Assembly: GCF_000372725.1 (NCBI RefSeq)
Contig: NW_005199274.1
Coordinates: 296,169-360,168 of the forward strand
Reading direction: 5' to 3'
Source: Emiliania huxleyi CCMP1516
Lineage: Eukaryota > Haptophyta > Isochrysidales > Noelaerhabdaceae
DNA length: 64,000 nt
The position numbers and the translations under genes are program-made. Shown piece by piece: positions 50,607 to 62,630 of this stretch (the stretch's first letter is position 1; the number at the start of each line of letters is the position of its first letter). The notes below the pieces were generated by a model. That model was not told where the DNA came from. It ran no database searches and saw only the letters and a program-made list of their open reading frames with translations.

Positions 50607-52080
50607 GTGTAGGTACACAGAAAAACGGACTCGAAAATGGCCGAAGGGCCTCGCCGCCAGCCACGCGGTCCTGCTCGTGATCACAAGCCTGCAGCTCCTC
50701 TCTGCCGCCCTACAGCACTCCGGGCACTGCAAGCTAGTGTGGCGTCGGCGGGACGACCGGGAGGCTCGCTTGCTGCCGCAGACAGACACGCCTTCCTGAG
50801 CGATCACGCTCGGACTTACATCGGCTGCAGGGGGAGGCCGGCCGCGCAGTTGACCCTCCCTGAATAATGATGTTTGGCCTCCGCTGGAAGGAAGGGGGGG
50901 GGGGGGGGCGGGGGGGGGGGGGCACAAGTTGCCAGCAAAACCGGGGAGCGCGCCCAAACCCCAGGTCCCGGGGACTTGGAGCACTTGGAGGGCAGCAGTC
51001 GGAAACCCCCCATCCAGGGCCAGGGAGGTTTGGGTTTTTTCTTTTTTCAGTGCTGCCGCCCAGCCACCGATGCCTGGCGAGTAGAGACCACGCCTCACTT
51101 TTTCACAGGGGGGGATCCGCTGGAAAAAGGAGGCGTGTGACAAGTGGAGCGTTGGATCGCCGTCTTTCGGCGAGGATGGGTGTTGGAGCCCTCTTTGCTC
51201 AACATGCGGCCTGCTCTGCCGCCTCAACGAGACCGCCGCGCGCGCGCGCGCTCGGCATGCCTGCTGCTCGTCTGCCGACCTGGCCAGGCCGCGCGTGGCT
51301 GGCGCCAGCTCGTCATCGCAGCGGAGCACCGGAGGCGCGGTTTGCCCGCTGCTGGCTCTCGCCCCGCCGGCGGTTCCACGTGATGCTAGCAGTTGCTGGA
51401 GCCGAAACCAGCCGGAAATGTGCCTCCTCACAGCTCCTCATGGATCTGCGAAGAGAACCGTCAAGTCCAATCAAGTCCACAGCCGGTCCGGCTCGCCCCT
51501 CGGGGGCCTCGTTCAAGCGTGCTGTGTGAGTGTTGAGGTGATACGAGCGCGCGTGGGCGCGGCGCGAGTGCCGTTTTGGGTCTCTTTTATACCAGTGATG
51601 AAATATAAACCGACTTTACCACGCGCGCGCACGCGCGCCGCGCTCCTCGACTCTCTCGCACCCGCCCCGAGCCACGCCCCTCACGAGATAGGCGGCTGCG
51701 ACCCTGATAGTGCGCAGCGGTGCCGCTGGCGTGCTCACCACACCCACCCATCATGCCTGCATCATTCCTGCACGCACTGCCCGGTCTGGCCGGGGCGTGG
51801 GGCGAGATCTGGCATGGCGGCGCGCTTGAATTGAGCGCCTTTGATCGTCTCGCGGCGACTGCTCGCAGGCCGGGCGGCCAGAAACTGTGCCGCTCAGCCA
51901 TCCGCCGAAGCGAGCGCGCCGGCGGCGGTCCGCCGCCGGCGCGCTCGGCTCAGTGTCTTCAAGCCCGCCGCCGGTGGGGAGCTCCGCATGCCGCACGCCT
52001 GCTTTTCGCTGCGCATGCTCGAGCCCCTGGCGAGGGCTTGTGCTGTGAATAGCAGGCGTGGTCTCTACTCGCCAGCACCG
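50607..52080. other. Intergenic with repeats and a perfect palindrome
   Basis: G-run block at 50887-50922, dispersed-element core at 50973-50993, a 20-bp sequence GGCGAGTAGAGACCACGCCT near 51075 that recurs inverted at about 52054, and a perfect GC palindrome 51911-51928/51930-51947. No gene assigned. Confidence 0.45.
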
Positions 52081-53298
52081 ATGCCCTCCGCCAACCAGCG
52101 CTTGGCCCCTGGGGCAGCCGAGTTCGCTCGGCTCCGTCAGGATTACCACGCGCTGCTCGAGCAGAGCACGAGCAGCCTGGCGGCGACGGAAGCGCTACTG
52201 GGTGCCGTGCGAACCCTGCTCGGCGACAAGAGGCGTGCGCCGCGAGCAGCAGACGTCTCTCCGGAGGGCCCGCCGCTGGATGCGCAGCGCGCAGCGGGCG
52301 AGTCGCCGCCGGGGGCAGGCTCCGCCTCTCCCGCTGTCCCCTCTCCCGCCGCCGCCTCTCCCGCTGGCGAGCTCTCCTCCTCGCCGCTCGTCGCGACCAA
52401 CCTCGACGTCACTCGGCTGGCGGGCGGCGGCGCCTCCGCCTCGGCGGAGCTGCCACTCGACGACCCCATCGACGACGCAGGCACGCAGTGGGCCGAGACG
52501 CTTCGCGACGCACGCGACGAGCCGCCGACTCAGGCGCCGCTTCCGAGACCCTTCCGTTGATTGGCCCGCGTGAGAGAACACTGCGGTGGTCCGGCCGCCC
52601 AGGGCTCACGCCCTCCCCCATCCCCCCAGGACTCGGTGGAGGAGTTCAGCGAGTCGCAAGACGAGGGCGCCGGAGGAGGGCGCCCCGCGCCTCCCGCGCC
52701 TCCCGCGCCTCCCGCGCCACTGCCGCCGGCGGGCCGCGGGCGGGGCGGCGCGAGGGGCGGCGCGAAGCGGCGCGGAGGGCTCAGCCTCGACAGCGGCGTT
52801 CGCCGAACCAGGTTCATCCGAAACCCGCGCGAAGCCCCCCACGCCGGCCTCGCCTCCCGGCACGGCTCGCCGCCCCTGTCGCCACTCGGCCAACTCGGCC
52901 AGCCACTCGCACGCACGGCTGCAGCGCCGCAGGAGCAGCGGCGGCGGCCACGGGAGGCGTCGCCGCAGCCGTCGCCGCGGCCGTCGCCGCCGCAAGCGTC
53001 GCCGCCGCACCAGCCGTCGCCGCAGCAGTCGCCGCCGCTGGCGTCGCCACAGCCGCAGGGGATGGGGGAGGGACGGCGGGGTCACGTGCCGGTGGTGTGC
53101 GAGGTGGTGCGCAACCAGGCGGAGCGGGCGCGCATGCCGGCCCACTTCTGCGTCGAGTGCAACGCCTTCTTCGAGGCCGCAGGGTATGTCGGGCAGCACG
53201 CGGCGGCGGGACGGTCGCTGCACGGGTACTGCTCGCGACACCGCGCCGTGCACGAGCGGAGAGACACGCCGAACAGCTTCTGGGGCTGGTCGCAGTGA
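52081..53298 (+). CDS. CtIP/Sae2/Com1-type DNA end-resection factor
   Basis: Exons 52081-52533 and 52630-53298 give 373 aa (intron GC...AG). The C-terminal 60 residues match the Sae2/CtIP family: CVECNAFFEAAGY, then YCSRHRAVHERRDTPNSFWG, the conserved CxxC and RHR...TPxxFW core that binds DNA and activates Mre11. An N-terminal helical stretch (FARLRQDYHALLEQSTSSL) fits the usual tetramerisation coil. The middle is Pro/Ser/Arg-rich and disordered. The family starts homologous recombination at double-strand breaks with Mre11-Rad50. Confidence 0.85.
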
Positions 53299-53930
53299 GC
53301 ACACCCGCGCGCGCGAAACGAGCCCGGAGCGGCGCTCCCGGCCATTCAGAGGTCGAGAGCACGACACTGATACGTTACCATCTGTTTCTTCTCTATCGTA
53401 TGTGTGTCAACGGAACAACGCGTGGCGCGGTGTCGTTAAATTGTGGCGCGTCTTCTTCACGCGTGGGGGGCATGCGCATGCAGTCCGGAAGTATTTGTGA
53501 AACTCGGAGACTGTGGGAAAGTCGTAGCATGGCAGCCGCGGGCGCGTGGGCCGTGCCCGTGGCCCCGGCGCGCGCAGCGCCGCAGGTTTGCCGCAGGGGG
53601 GGTGACCGGTTCGTATATGGTATATAGATATATTATAGATTGCAACGACAAAAACATCAAACTTTCAAAGTTCAAAAACAATGGTGTTGCTAAAACCTAA
53701 ATCTCTCTCTCTCTACAGGTTGCAATGTATTGACTTTTTCTGCGAGGCCCGAGGCTGCTCGACACAAGCACAACAACAGATTTCGGGTCCCGGGTTGTGT
53801 TTTTGCGAAAGAGACACACAGGCTAGTGCCATTTTACTGTGGCACATATCGCGTTACAAAACCTTGATTTGACCATTTGCGCCATTTTGTCCCTCTCGGT
53901 GCCTTCCAGAGGCAGCTGCGACCCCGCCGA
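53299..53930. other. Intergenic, AT-richer
   Basis: Between CtIP and a gap; includes ATATAGATATATTATA near 53620 and a CT run at 53702-53715. No gene seen. Confidence 0.4.
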
Positions 53931-54030
53931 NNNNNNNNNNNNNNNNNNNNNNNNNNNNNNNNNNNNNNNNNNNNNNNNNNNNNNNNNNNNNNNNNNNNNN
54001 NNNNNNNNNNNNNNNNNNNNNNNNNNNNNN
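53931..54030. other. Assembly gap, 100 N
   Basis: Exactly 100 N. Confidence 0.99.
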
Positions 54031-54239
54031 GGAAGCTGATGCCGCGCAGGTGCAGGAGGTGCAGCGGCGAAAGGAGGCCCTGGCAGCCGTGGCGGAGACG
54101 TCGCGCAAGGTGCGGCTGGAGCATATGAGCAGGCACGGCCCAGAGAACCCTGCCGCGTGGGCTCGAGCTCACCGCCGGGAAGAGGTGAGTTACTCGACTC
54201 CAGAGGTCTGTCTCGAGCCCGGCCATGAGCCTCTAGCAT
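54031..54239 (+). pseudogene. Partial inverted copy of the zinc-ribbon gene
   Basis: About 95% identical to the reverse complement of 47788-47991, covering the helical block and its GTGAGT donor. Begins at the gap edge; no zinc ribbon follows within the sequenced part. Confidence 0.75.
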
Positions 54240-54280
54240 GAATTGATACTGCAGCTCGTGCACACGCGAAAGGCTTCGTT

Positions 54281-54614
54281 CCACCTGACCCGATACTGGT
54301 CGCAGGCGTCGCACCGAGCGCGTCGAGACCGTGTCCTGATGTGCTCTGCACGGGTGAGTCACGTCGGCGTCAAAGGAGCGACGTGCGACCTGTCAGAGCT
54401 TGATCTCCGATCTCAGCTGCCTCTGCGCGTCCTGGGGAGGGACAAAATTGTCGCCGCCGGAGACGACGCTCGACGCCGCTGAGATCGGAGATCAAGCTCT
54501 GACAGGTCGCACGTCGCTCCTTTGACGCCGACGTGACTCACCCGTGCAGAGCACATCAGGACACGGTCTCGACGCGCTCGGTGCGACGCCTGCGACCCGT
54601 CTCGGGTCAGGTGG
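54281..54614. repeat. Large inverted repeat (foldback)
   Basis: Arms 54281-54418 and 54478-54614 are almost perfect reverse complements (about 137 bp each) around a 59-bp loop. Each arm carries GGTGAGTCACGTCGGCGTCA or its complement. Could be a foldback element or an inverted assembly artefact. Confidence 0.9.
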
Positions 54615-55700
54615 CACGACGCTCATCGCGCCCGCCAGCGCTGCCGTGCAGGTTGCCACGACGAGGTCGAGCACGCTTCTATACGCTCGCCGAGCCTTCC
54701 TTTCCATCCCATTAGGCAGCCTGGGAATGGTGGCGGTCAGAGGCAAAGCCTACGAGGGGTGGTGGAACCACATGTCACGGCTACTGCCGGCTCGACCCCA
54801 CGATAGCCTCCGAAGGCTGACTTTGAGGCACCATCATCGGACGATGTCGACGAGTTGGGTCGCTCTCGCGGTAGCCAGATGACCTCCCATGCTAGTACCA
54901 TCGGCTAGGGCCGCAGGGAGCGCGGGGGAGGGCGCTGGAAGCAACACGGAGCTCCGTTGGAGACGTTTTCAAGATTAGCGTGTCAGAGTGAAATGGCACT
55001 AGCCACACACGTTTTGCGTGAAACAGCGGCCTTTCCCTGGGACCCCGTGTTGCATGTCTGACTGTCACTGTGCGATTTCGGGGCCCGGGGTTGTGCGTAT
55101 TTATGTGAACAGCGGCGTTTATGTGAACAGTGAACAGTTTGCCCGGACAAGAGACGAGCGGCTCCTTCGGGCCAGACTATGTTCACAACGGTGGGAGGCC
55201 AACCTCTAGCCATGCGAACCAAAAAGACAAAAAATATATTATCAAAGCTAGTCAGAGCACCGTCCAAAGGCGGGTGCTGTCGACTAAGGGACAATCTTGT
55301 CTGTCGGCAGCCGAACTTGTGATGGGACACCCTCGGAACCCAACTGCGTACTACTTGGCTAGCGCGCTATTGGCATACCGACGGCTAAGGCCGAAATCGG
55401 TTCACACCTGCTCTTGCAGGTGTGAACACAAAGGATTAGCTGTATCACCCAGCTGCCCCGCTTATACACTTACCTGTGAAGCGTGAACAGCGGCGGCGGC
55501 TTCGAAACACCGTCCGACAGCGGTCACAGCTGCGGTAGCAGGCACGCGAAGACAGGTGCGGTTCCGCCGCGCGGAGCAATCAGCATGGCACGCACGAACC
55601 CGTGGACGTGCATGGAGGACCAGGGCTCTCGAGCCCAGGTGCAACTCAGCGCGCTCAGCGCGCAAGTGCCACTCTCGTATATGATCTGACCTGCTGTTAG
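54615..55700. other. Intergenic upstream of the bestrophin gene
   Basis: No gene assigned, though unrecognised 5' exons of the bestrophin gene may lie here. A 10-bp-arm hairpin TTCACACCTG/CAGGTGTGAA sits at 55402-55426, and TATGTGAACAG units repeat at about 55101-55140. Confidence 0.4.
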
Positions 55701-57410
55701 GTGCGTGACGCTGTTGTCCGTGCTGCGGCCGCCTCGGGCTGGGATAACGCCGGATGGGCGATCACCACGTACCGCGCCATGGAGCTTCGACGGCAGACAT
55801 TCTACCTCTGGCTCGCCAATGTTTGCGCGGTTCTCCTTGTGTCGCTGCTGCACGATTTCAGAGGGATCGAGTTCTACATCAACGACTCGGAGCACAGCGC
55901 GATACTCACCTTCCTCGCCCTACTGGTGGCGTTCCGGTGCCAGCAAGCTTACGAACGTTGGTGGGAAGGGCGCAAACTGCTTGGCTCACTCAACAACGCG
56001 TCGCGCAGGTCTGCTCTCTTGCACCGACCAGTCACGAGCGGAGAGGCATGATGATCACCTCTCCCCTCTCCCTCCCCCTGCAGCTTGGCGTCCCTCGCAG
56101 CCGCGTGGGTGACCGACGCCAACCGGCGCGAACGCATCATCATGCGGACGATCGTCTTTTTCTGGTCCGTCCGCGCGTCGCTGCGGCGAGAGAGGCTCGA
56201 CCCCTCCGAGATGGCGGGCCTCCTGGACGCACGGCAGGTGGGCGACTAGGTTGGCGAGCAAGAGAAGGAGCAAGAGGTCCTGGCTGTCCCTCGAACGCCG
56301 TGTCTGTCGTGGCAGACCCTCACAGACCCCCGCACCTGCGTTCTCACCCTCTGACCGGCGATCATGTGACCGGCAGGTGAGCCTGCTCAACGATTCGACG
56401 TCGATTCCGATGCATCGCAATCCTAGATGCAGACAGGCTCCTCGCACCTCGCTGTACTTACTACACAGGCGATGTCGAGCCCCCCCCCCCTCCCTCCCTC
56501 TTCGCCACCGCACAGGTTCGTCATCGACACGTTGCGCGCCGAGTTCGCCGACGAGGCGCGCGAGCAGCAGGCGACGGCAGCGCCAGCGCCCCGGCTCGGC
56601 CTGTGGGAGATCGCAGTCGACGAGCAGCTCAAGGCGGCCGTGTGTGGGCCACGTGTGGCTTGAGCTGCCCCCGACCCGCCTCTGCCGAGGGTTGCGCTGC
56701 ACTGACCAGGCGCTCGTCGATGCGCTCGGCGGCAGCGAGCGGATCGCGCGGACGCCGATGCCGCGCGGGCCACACGCGATGCTCCGCGTCTTCTCGGCGG
56801 TCTGGATCTTCACTTTCCCGCTCGCGATCTCGGACGAGTAACCCCGTGTTCCATCGCCGAGGAGACTCGCGCCCGCGAGGTCTTGTTTTATCCTCCGCGA
56901 CACGCCGCCCCGTGTAGGTACCGCTCGTCGCCGTGAGACCTTAATTAACAGCTAATGAACAGTCATGCACTACGAATTAGGTACCCTTGGTTCGTCGCTG
57001 TGCCGGTTTGCGCCGTGCTCGCGCTGATCTTGCTCAAGGCGGGGCCGAGACGTAGCCGCGGAAGTAGCCTAGACGTATCTGGATTGCGACGTAGCCGAGG
57101 GGCAGCCGAGAGCTGTGCGCCCCCCTGACATTTGTGTGTGCCCTGACTCTCGCAGCAGCAGTAGTATCTAAGCGACTGGTTCGTTTTGCAAGGCGGACGA
57201 CATGGCTATCCGGCTGGGCGAGCCTTTCGGGTCGGGCCGTCACGATCTGCCGCTTGAAGGAGTTTGTGCCACGTGCGAGGTGCGCGCAGGGGTATAGGGG
57301 ATATGTAGCCCACTCATCAGCGTGAGCGCGGCGAGCCGCTCTGGCAGGTGGTGCTCCTCGAGATCGCGACGCGCGCTTCCGCCAAGGACCCGTTGCCCAG
57401 CACGTGGTGA
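55701..57410 (+). CDS. Bestrophin-family anion channel, N-terminal exons not found
   Basis: Exons 55701-56008, 56084-56237, 56377-about 56426, 56516-56633, 56710-56837, 56981-57038, 57193-57279, 57321-57410. Family signatures: QAYERWWEGRKLLGSLNN, GSERIARTPMPRGPHAM, then FPLAI, and near the end GEPFGSGRHDLPLEG (calcium-clasp-like acidic/Asn position). Bestrophins form pentameric Cl-/HCO3- channels; algal members often sit in the thylakoid. The 56377 exon does not end at a GT, GC or GA site in the needed phase, and the 41-bp intron 57280-57320 is very short. First exon begins after AG, so at least one 5' exon is missing from this annotation. Confidence 0.8.
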
Positions 57411-58622
57411 GCGGAAATTATAGAAGAGCGAGAGATGCAGATTGCTGATTAGCGTTGGAGGTTAAACTCGTACACCCACCTTCCTCGGAGAACAATATAT
57501 GTCCGCGGGACCGGGTACACCCTCCGCGGGTTCACATTTACTTTGTCTTCTTCGGCCCCCAATCGCCAATCCCATGATTGCCATGGCCTCCGCTGGGCTC
57601 GGAAATTCTCAAAAAGCACGCGTGACGCGACCCAAGAGTCGTTCAACCGCCCGCTTGGCGTGGCGAGCGCCCGTGGCGCAAACCGGCTGAGCGAGAGCAT
57701 CCGCCGGAAGGCGCGGTTGCAATCGCCGGCCCGCCAAGCTCCTGCCTTGGGTCCATGCCCGCGAAGGCAGCGGGGGTCGAAAAAAGAAAACACGGGTGCG
57801 CGGCGTCGCCGTCGGAGCGCGCTGACGTCTCATCGTGGCGTCGGCCAACCCCCGGAGCGCGCATGGAAGGAGCTCTCCGTGAGCAGCCCCGAGGTCGTGG
57901 CACGCATCTGCGTGAGTCCGTGAGAGCGTCGCGCCGCGTTGCGAGCAAGCAAATACACACAATAAGCATGTATCCAGCTTGAGTCCAAATACACAAAATA
58001 CAAACATGTTTGGTATTGCCGATCTCCCGCTAACGGATCTTACCCCGCCTGTAACCTCTCTTTAAGGTATTGCTACAAATCTCTCTCTCAAAATACAGAC
58101 TTAACCATCTACCTATAAGGTAGGACACTAACCCGGCACGCGGGGTCAGCACGGATCAGAACTCTCGCCGTGCACGGACCTCGCCCCGCCCGCGGACATC
58201 CTCGCCCAGCATCCCGCCAAGGACCAAGGCGGGAAGCGATGCGCGTGCCCTCACAGTCTACCCGGGAGCACTTGGAGCACTTGGAGTGCGGTCATCAACC
58301 TCGGCGCACCGGGGACTGCGTTCCCCGGTTCTTTCATTAGAAATGACGAGATCCGTGGAAACGAATTTCGCGGCAGGTCGCTTTTTGAGTGAGCTGGAAC
58401 ACAACCAAACGCAGCACTCCTTGCTGCTCGCCAATAGCAGCGCCAACAGAGCAAGAAGAACAACCGTTCCAACAGGCGAGCGTCAACCCTTGCAAATCTC
58501 CCTCGCCCCACGCAATCCCTCGCCGAATATCCACCGCCTTGTGAGTCCCTTGTCGCGGCGGGTTCTCGCCTCGGTCGGGGTTGCCGCGAATCGGTCATCA
58601 CAACCCACCTCGCGCCCAGGAC
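57411..58622. other. Intergenic
   Basis: No gene recognised. Includes a copy of the dispersed core CACTTGGAGCACTTGGAGTG at 58269-58288, next to a short GGGGACTGCGTTCCCC inverted repeat. Confidence 0.4.
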
Positions 58623-59406
58623 ATGGTCGGTAAAAAGAGCACCGACAACATGGCGTCCTGGACTCCGGAGGAGGACCGCAAAATCCTCCAGCTGTATGCA
58701 CTTGAGGTGCGGCCGCCGTAACGCCATCACTCTCGCCCAAGTATTTGAAGATCCGCGCCGCGCCGTCTCTCACCCCCTGCATCTCCCCATTCCGCAGGGT
58801 CGTAAATGGGGCCGCATCGCCGACGGCCTCACCAACCGCAGCCCGGCGTCCGTTCGCAACCGCTACCTCAGAATCGAGTTCGGGCAGCACGCGCGACGCC
58901 TCGGCCTCGCCAAGAACCGCTGCACCGCATGTGGGCTTCCCAAGCTGGGCCACGTGTGCTCGGTGAAGACCTCCGGCTTCTCGCGCGCCGCCTCTCTCCT
59001 CACCGCCGTCCGCCCGTCGGGCCCGACCGTTCCCCGCTCGGCTGCTGCGCCGCCGCCGCCGATGCAAACCACGCAGACGCCGCCGCACGTGAAGCCGCTG
59101 GTCCTCAGCGTGCCGGACCCGGCGTCGCCGCTCTCGCCCTCGTCGCCGCTCTCGCCCCCCACTTCGCTGCCGCCCGCCCACCCGCCGCCCGTTTTGCGAG
59201 CCTTCGCGTATGCCATTCCCATCGGCTGGCCGCCGATCCAACCGAGCATGACCTCGGCGAGGGCGGCGCCGCCCCCCGCCCCTCCGCCCACTGCCCCTCC
59301 GCCGCTCGTACGGCTGCCGACGGAGCCGGTCCTACACCCGCTCACGACGGCGCACTCTGTCTACTACGCGCGGCTGGCAGAAAAAAAAGCGGGCCCGGAC
59401 ATCTGA
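58623..59406 (+). CDS. Single-repeat Myb/SANT protein with a Cys knuckle
   Basis: Exons 58623-58706 and 58798-59406 give 230 aa (intron GT...AG). The Myb repeat is split by the intron: WTPEEDRKILQLY ... GRKWGRIADGL, then RSPASVRNRYLRIE. It is followed by CTACGLPKLGHVC, a CxxC...HxC knuckle found next to Myb repeats in some protist and algal proteins. The rest is Pro/Ala-rich. Likely DNA-binding regulator. Confidence 0.82.
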
Positions 59407-59442
59407 TCGCACTTTGCATGTCCATGTGTCAACGGTGGCGAG

Positions 59443-59447
<5 letters not shown>

Positions 59448-59520
<73 letters not shown>
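59448..59520. repeat. CT dinucleotide microsatellite
   Basis: About 35 CT units immediately after the Myb gene. Confidence 0.95.
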
Positions 59521-59521
<1 letters not shown>

Positions 59522-60299
59522 CTTAACGCGCATGTGCATGTCCCTCATATTCCCTCATCCTTATCACAATTTTGATACAGTTTTGGGCGGAGAGGCGAGA
59601 GCGAAGAGGCCCACTATGCACTAATCTACGAAATCTAGAGCCGGGCGAGTTTTCAACCCCCCCCCCCCCCCCTGGCCATTCGCGATCTCCCAACTCGGGC
59701 GGGAAAGCGCATGCCCTTTGAAGAGTTTGGAGGGTAGATGAGCGGTCTTCAGCCTATCCCACCAGCCCCCGAGCGCAAACAACCCCGCCTCCTCCTCGGG
59801 CGCCCGGTCCCGAACCGCAACTCGGGCGGGGCACGTAAGGCCCCGGGGCCGGATGGAACTCGCGATCGCGCCCCCGGACGCCGATTCAGCCTCCCCCGGG
59901 ACCAGGTTCGAGCGCATCTCCCGCGCCCGAGTGCACTTATGCCAGCTACACAAACCCACAGCACCGTCAGCGTGTATTCTGGGCCGGATCGAGCAACTCT
60001 ACACCCTGCCCACCCGCTCCGTGCGAAATGGACCGCCCAATCCGACCGAGAGAGAATCCCGGGGGGGGGGGGGGGGGGGGCGCATTGACGCCAATTCCGC
60101 CCTCTCTCACGGCAGGAGCCCTGGCGCCCTTTCGGCCAGAGGTACGGCCGCCGCCGCCACGCGCACCCAAGCCCATCCCGGAGGACCGCTTCTATGCTAG
60201 CAACCCCAACCCGCACCCCAACCCGCACCGGCGGCCGCGCCGTCCTCACTCCCGCCCAAGGCGGCGGCAACGCACGCGCCGCCAGTGCCACGGGCGCAG

Positions 60300-61092
60300 A
60301 TGGCGGAGCTTGGGACGCAGAAGGTCGCGGTTGCGGAACTCGCGAGGAGGCAGCTTCAGCGGCCGCCGGCCGGGGCCGGCCGAGCGTGGCGCATGACGCT
60401 CAAAGTCACGGTCCCCGTGCCCCTCTACCTCCAGTGCGTGCCCCACCCTCCGAGCGCGCGCCAGAGTGCAGAGTGCCCGCTTGCATCACCTATCGACCCC
60501 TCCTCCGCCGCAGGCACGCGACTGTGGGCTGGGACGAGGTGGCGGGCACGCGGAAGGGCGTCACGGCATGGGAGACGACCTCGCAGACTCTCCTCGACAA
60601 CGCGCTGGATTTCTCGTGCGCGAGCAGGGGCTGCACCAAGCCCCTCGCGTACAAGTCGTGCAAGATCATCGCGCCATGCAAGGAGAAGCCGTCGGAAATG
60701 CTGGCCTGCGCGGTGGTGCCTGCGCGGATCTCGCACAAGGTGGACAAGGGCCGACGCGTGATGACAATCGAGTGCAACCGGGCCTACTTCACGCCGGTAG
60801 GTGCGCACGCTCGTGCCCTCCCTCGCCTTTGCTCACCATCGTGTCTGTGTTGTTGTAGGTGGGGCTGCAGCTGACCCAGGCGTACCCGCCGACGGCCCGC
60901 CTCGAGGGCTTTGGGGGCTACCCCGAGGAGACGGCGGCAGTCCTGTCTGCGCATGTCAAGGGCTTGGTCAAGGTGATGTTCGAGACGTGTCCCGAAGTGG
61001 CAGCAGTACGTCTCCGCCTCTGTGGCCTCGGCCGCACGTCGCTCGGCGGAGGAGGAGCGGCGCTCGCAGCCCAGCATGTACGTACGTGTTAA
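60300..61092 (+). CDS. Unrecognised protein with conserved-looking Cys block
   Basis: Exons 60300-60433, 60514-60796 and 60859-about 61092 join in phase (introns GT...AG). The middle exon, 94 codons, has paired cysteines (FSCASRGCTKPLAYKSC, then IIAPCKEKP) and an RRVMTIECNRAYFTP end; the third begins VGLQLTQAYPPTARLEGFGG. It looks like a folded domain rather than filler, but I do not know the family. The 3' end is uncertain: a GTACGT site near 61009 may be a donor. Upstream 59.7-60.3 kb is GC-rich and not assigned. Confidence 0.5.
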
Positions 61093-61526
61093 TTAAGTAG
61101 AGCCACATAAGGCAAAGCAAGTGCTCTACTATACTTAGCACGGCTGCCGCCCGAGTGCGCGTCGGCTGGAGGGCGCCGTACGGGACTCGGGAGAGCACCC
61201 GCCCGCAGCCGCGCGCCCTGAGCAATAAGTAAGTAAGATGTAAGTAGATAGAGAGAGGTCGATTAGATCGGTTCACTTGTTTGTACATACATGTACAATC
61301 TATTCCCACAGTGAATGAAATACTGTACTCCGAACGCGCGCGGCGGCTCCCAGTAAGTAACTAAGGACGCGAAGCACAGTCAGGCTCGGACTGGACGCCG
61401 ACGCGGCTGGGCGCCCTCGCTGGGTACACTTCATTAGCGTTTCGCCGCTCGCGCTTCATTTGTCGAGCCTCGAGCGGCAAGCCCGCCGATCTTCGCTCGG
61501 GGGCTAACTGGCGCGCGGCCCCAGCG
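61093..61526. other. Intergenic
   Basis: AT-balanced; GTAAGTAAG-like repeats at about 61227-61245. No gene seen. Confidence 0.4.
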
Positions 61527-62630
61527 ATGTTAAGCGCGGCCGTTGTCAGCCACGACGTCGAAGGGAAGGACGAGGTGCGGGGCGGGCAGCCGTATGTGGT
61601 CTACAGTCTGGCAGTGAGCGAGGCTGGCGATCGCTGGAGCGTGCAGCGGCGATGGTGCGTGCAAGCCCGGCGCGAAAAATGTGAACCGCCACCGCCCACC
61701 TTCAGCCACCCTGCTCGCAGGAACGACCTGCGCATCATGGTTGCAACGCTCCAGGCAAAGCATGCCAAGCAGCTCCGCGACTCCGGAGTCGCCATCCCGC
61801 GTTTCAACGTACACGGCTTTCGCTCAGCAGGTGTGCGACCCTCCTCACCGCCGTCTCCCCTCGCTGCGCGTCCCCGCAGCCCGCCCGCCCTGCTTTCTCA
61901 GGAGCGATGCTCGAGCCAGCATTCCGGGATGAGCGCGCGGCTGCGATGCAAGGGCTGCTCGCCGCGTACCTGAAGGCGCTCCCCGCCTCTGTGGTGAGAG
62001 GCGAAGGCCCTGAGCCGCTGCTGGACTTTCTCTCCCCGGCGCAGCCGCGGGCAGGCCTCTCGGCCGCGCTGGTGCCACCCAGTCTCCGGCACTGGAGCAT
62101 CTTTGGCTCAACCTCGTCGACGCTCTCCGTTGACCTCCCCGAAGAGCCTCCTCCGCCATTCCCGATGCCTGCCATCGATGAGCACGGCGAGACCGGCGCA
62201 CCCTCCCCAAAGAAGCACGCGGCGCAGCGGTCGCCGGTGAAGGCTCGCCTCTCCTCTCGCCGAAGCGGCTGGGCGAGACGCCACCGAGACGCTACCGAGA
62301 TGGCTCCAAGACCCCTCACTCCCTCGCCCGCCACACACCCCACGTTCTGCCGCTGCGGCGTCGCCACATGATCCATCTCCACGATCCATCTCCACGACAC
62401 GCCAACAACAACATGTGCACATGCACATGCACATGCACATGTCCGCGCAGGTGTGGCTCGTGATTGGTGCCCTGCTCCCTCTCCTGACCGGAATGTACGC
62501 GGGCGTCGCCAAGATCGAGACGGTTGCGCGCGAGCCGGTCAAGGTGGTTGGCGGCACCCGCCGAGGAGGGGCGGCCGCCCTTCGCTCGCGGCTCGGCGGC
62601 TTGGTCGGAGGCGGCGCCCGCAAGCCTTGA
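61527..62630 (+). CDS. PX-domain protein with probable C-terminal membrane anchor
   Basis: Exons 61527-61654, 61721-61830, 61902-62242 and 62451-62630 give 252 aa. The PX (phox) fold is seen in GGQPYVVYSLAVSEAGDRW, VQRRWNDLRIMVATLQ, GVAIPRFN and RAAAMQGLLAAYLKAL..LLDFL. PX domains bind phosphoinositides on endosomal membranes. If the GC donor at 62243 is used, the last exon adds a helix, VWLVIGALLPLLTGMYAG; unspliced, the third exon stops at 62371 without it. The last intron holds ATGCAC repeats. Confidence 0.72.

Noticed and set aside
57609-58007. Minus-strand protein of 132 codons
   Set aside because: Low-complexity, no recognisable domain and no supporting splice or start context.
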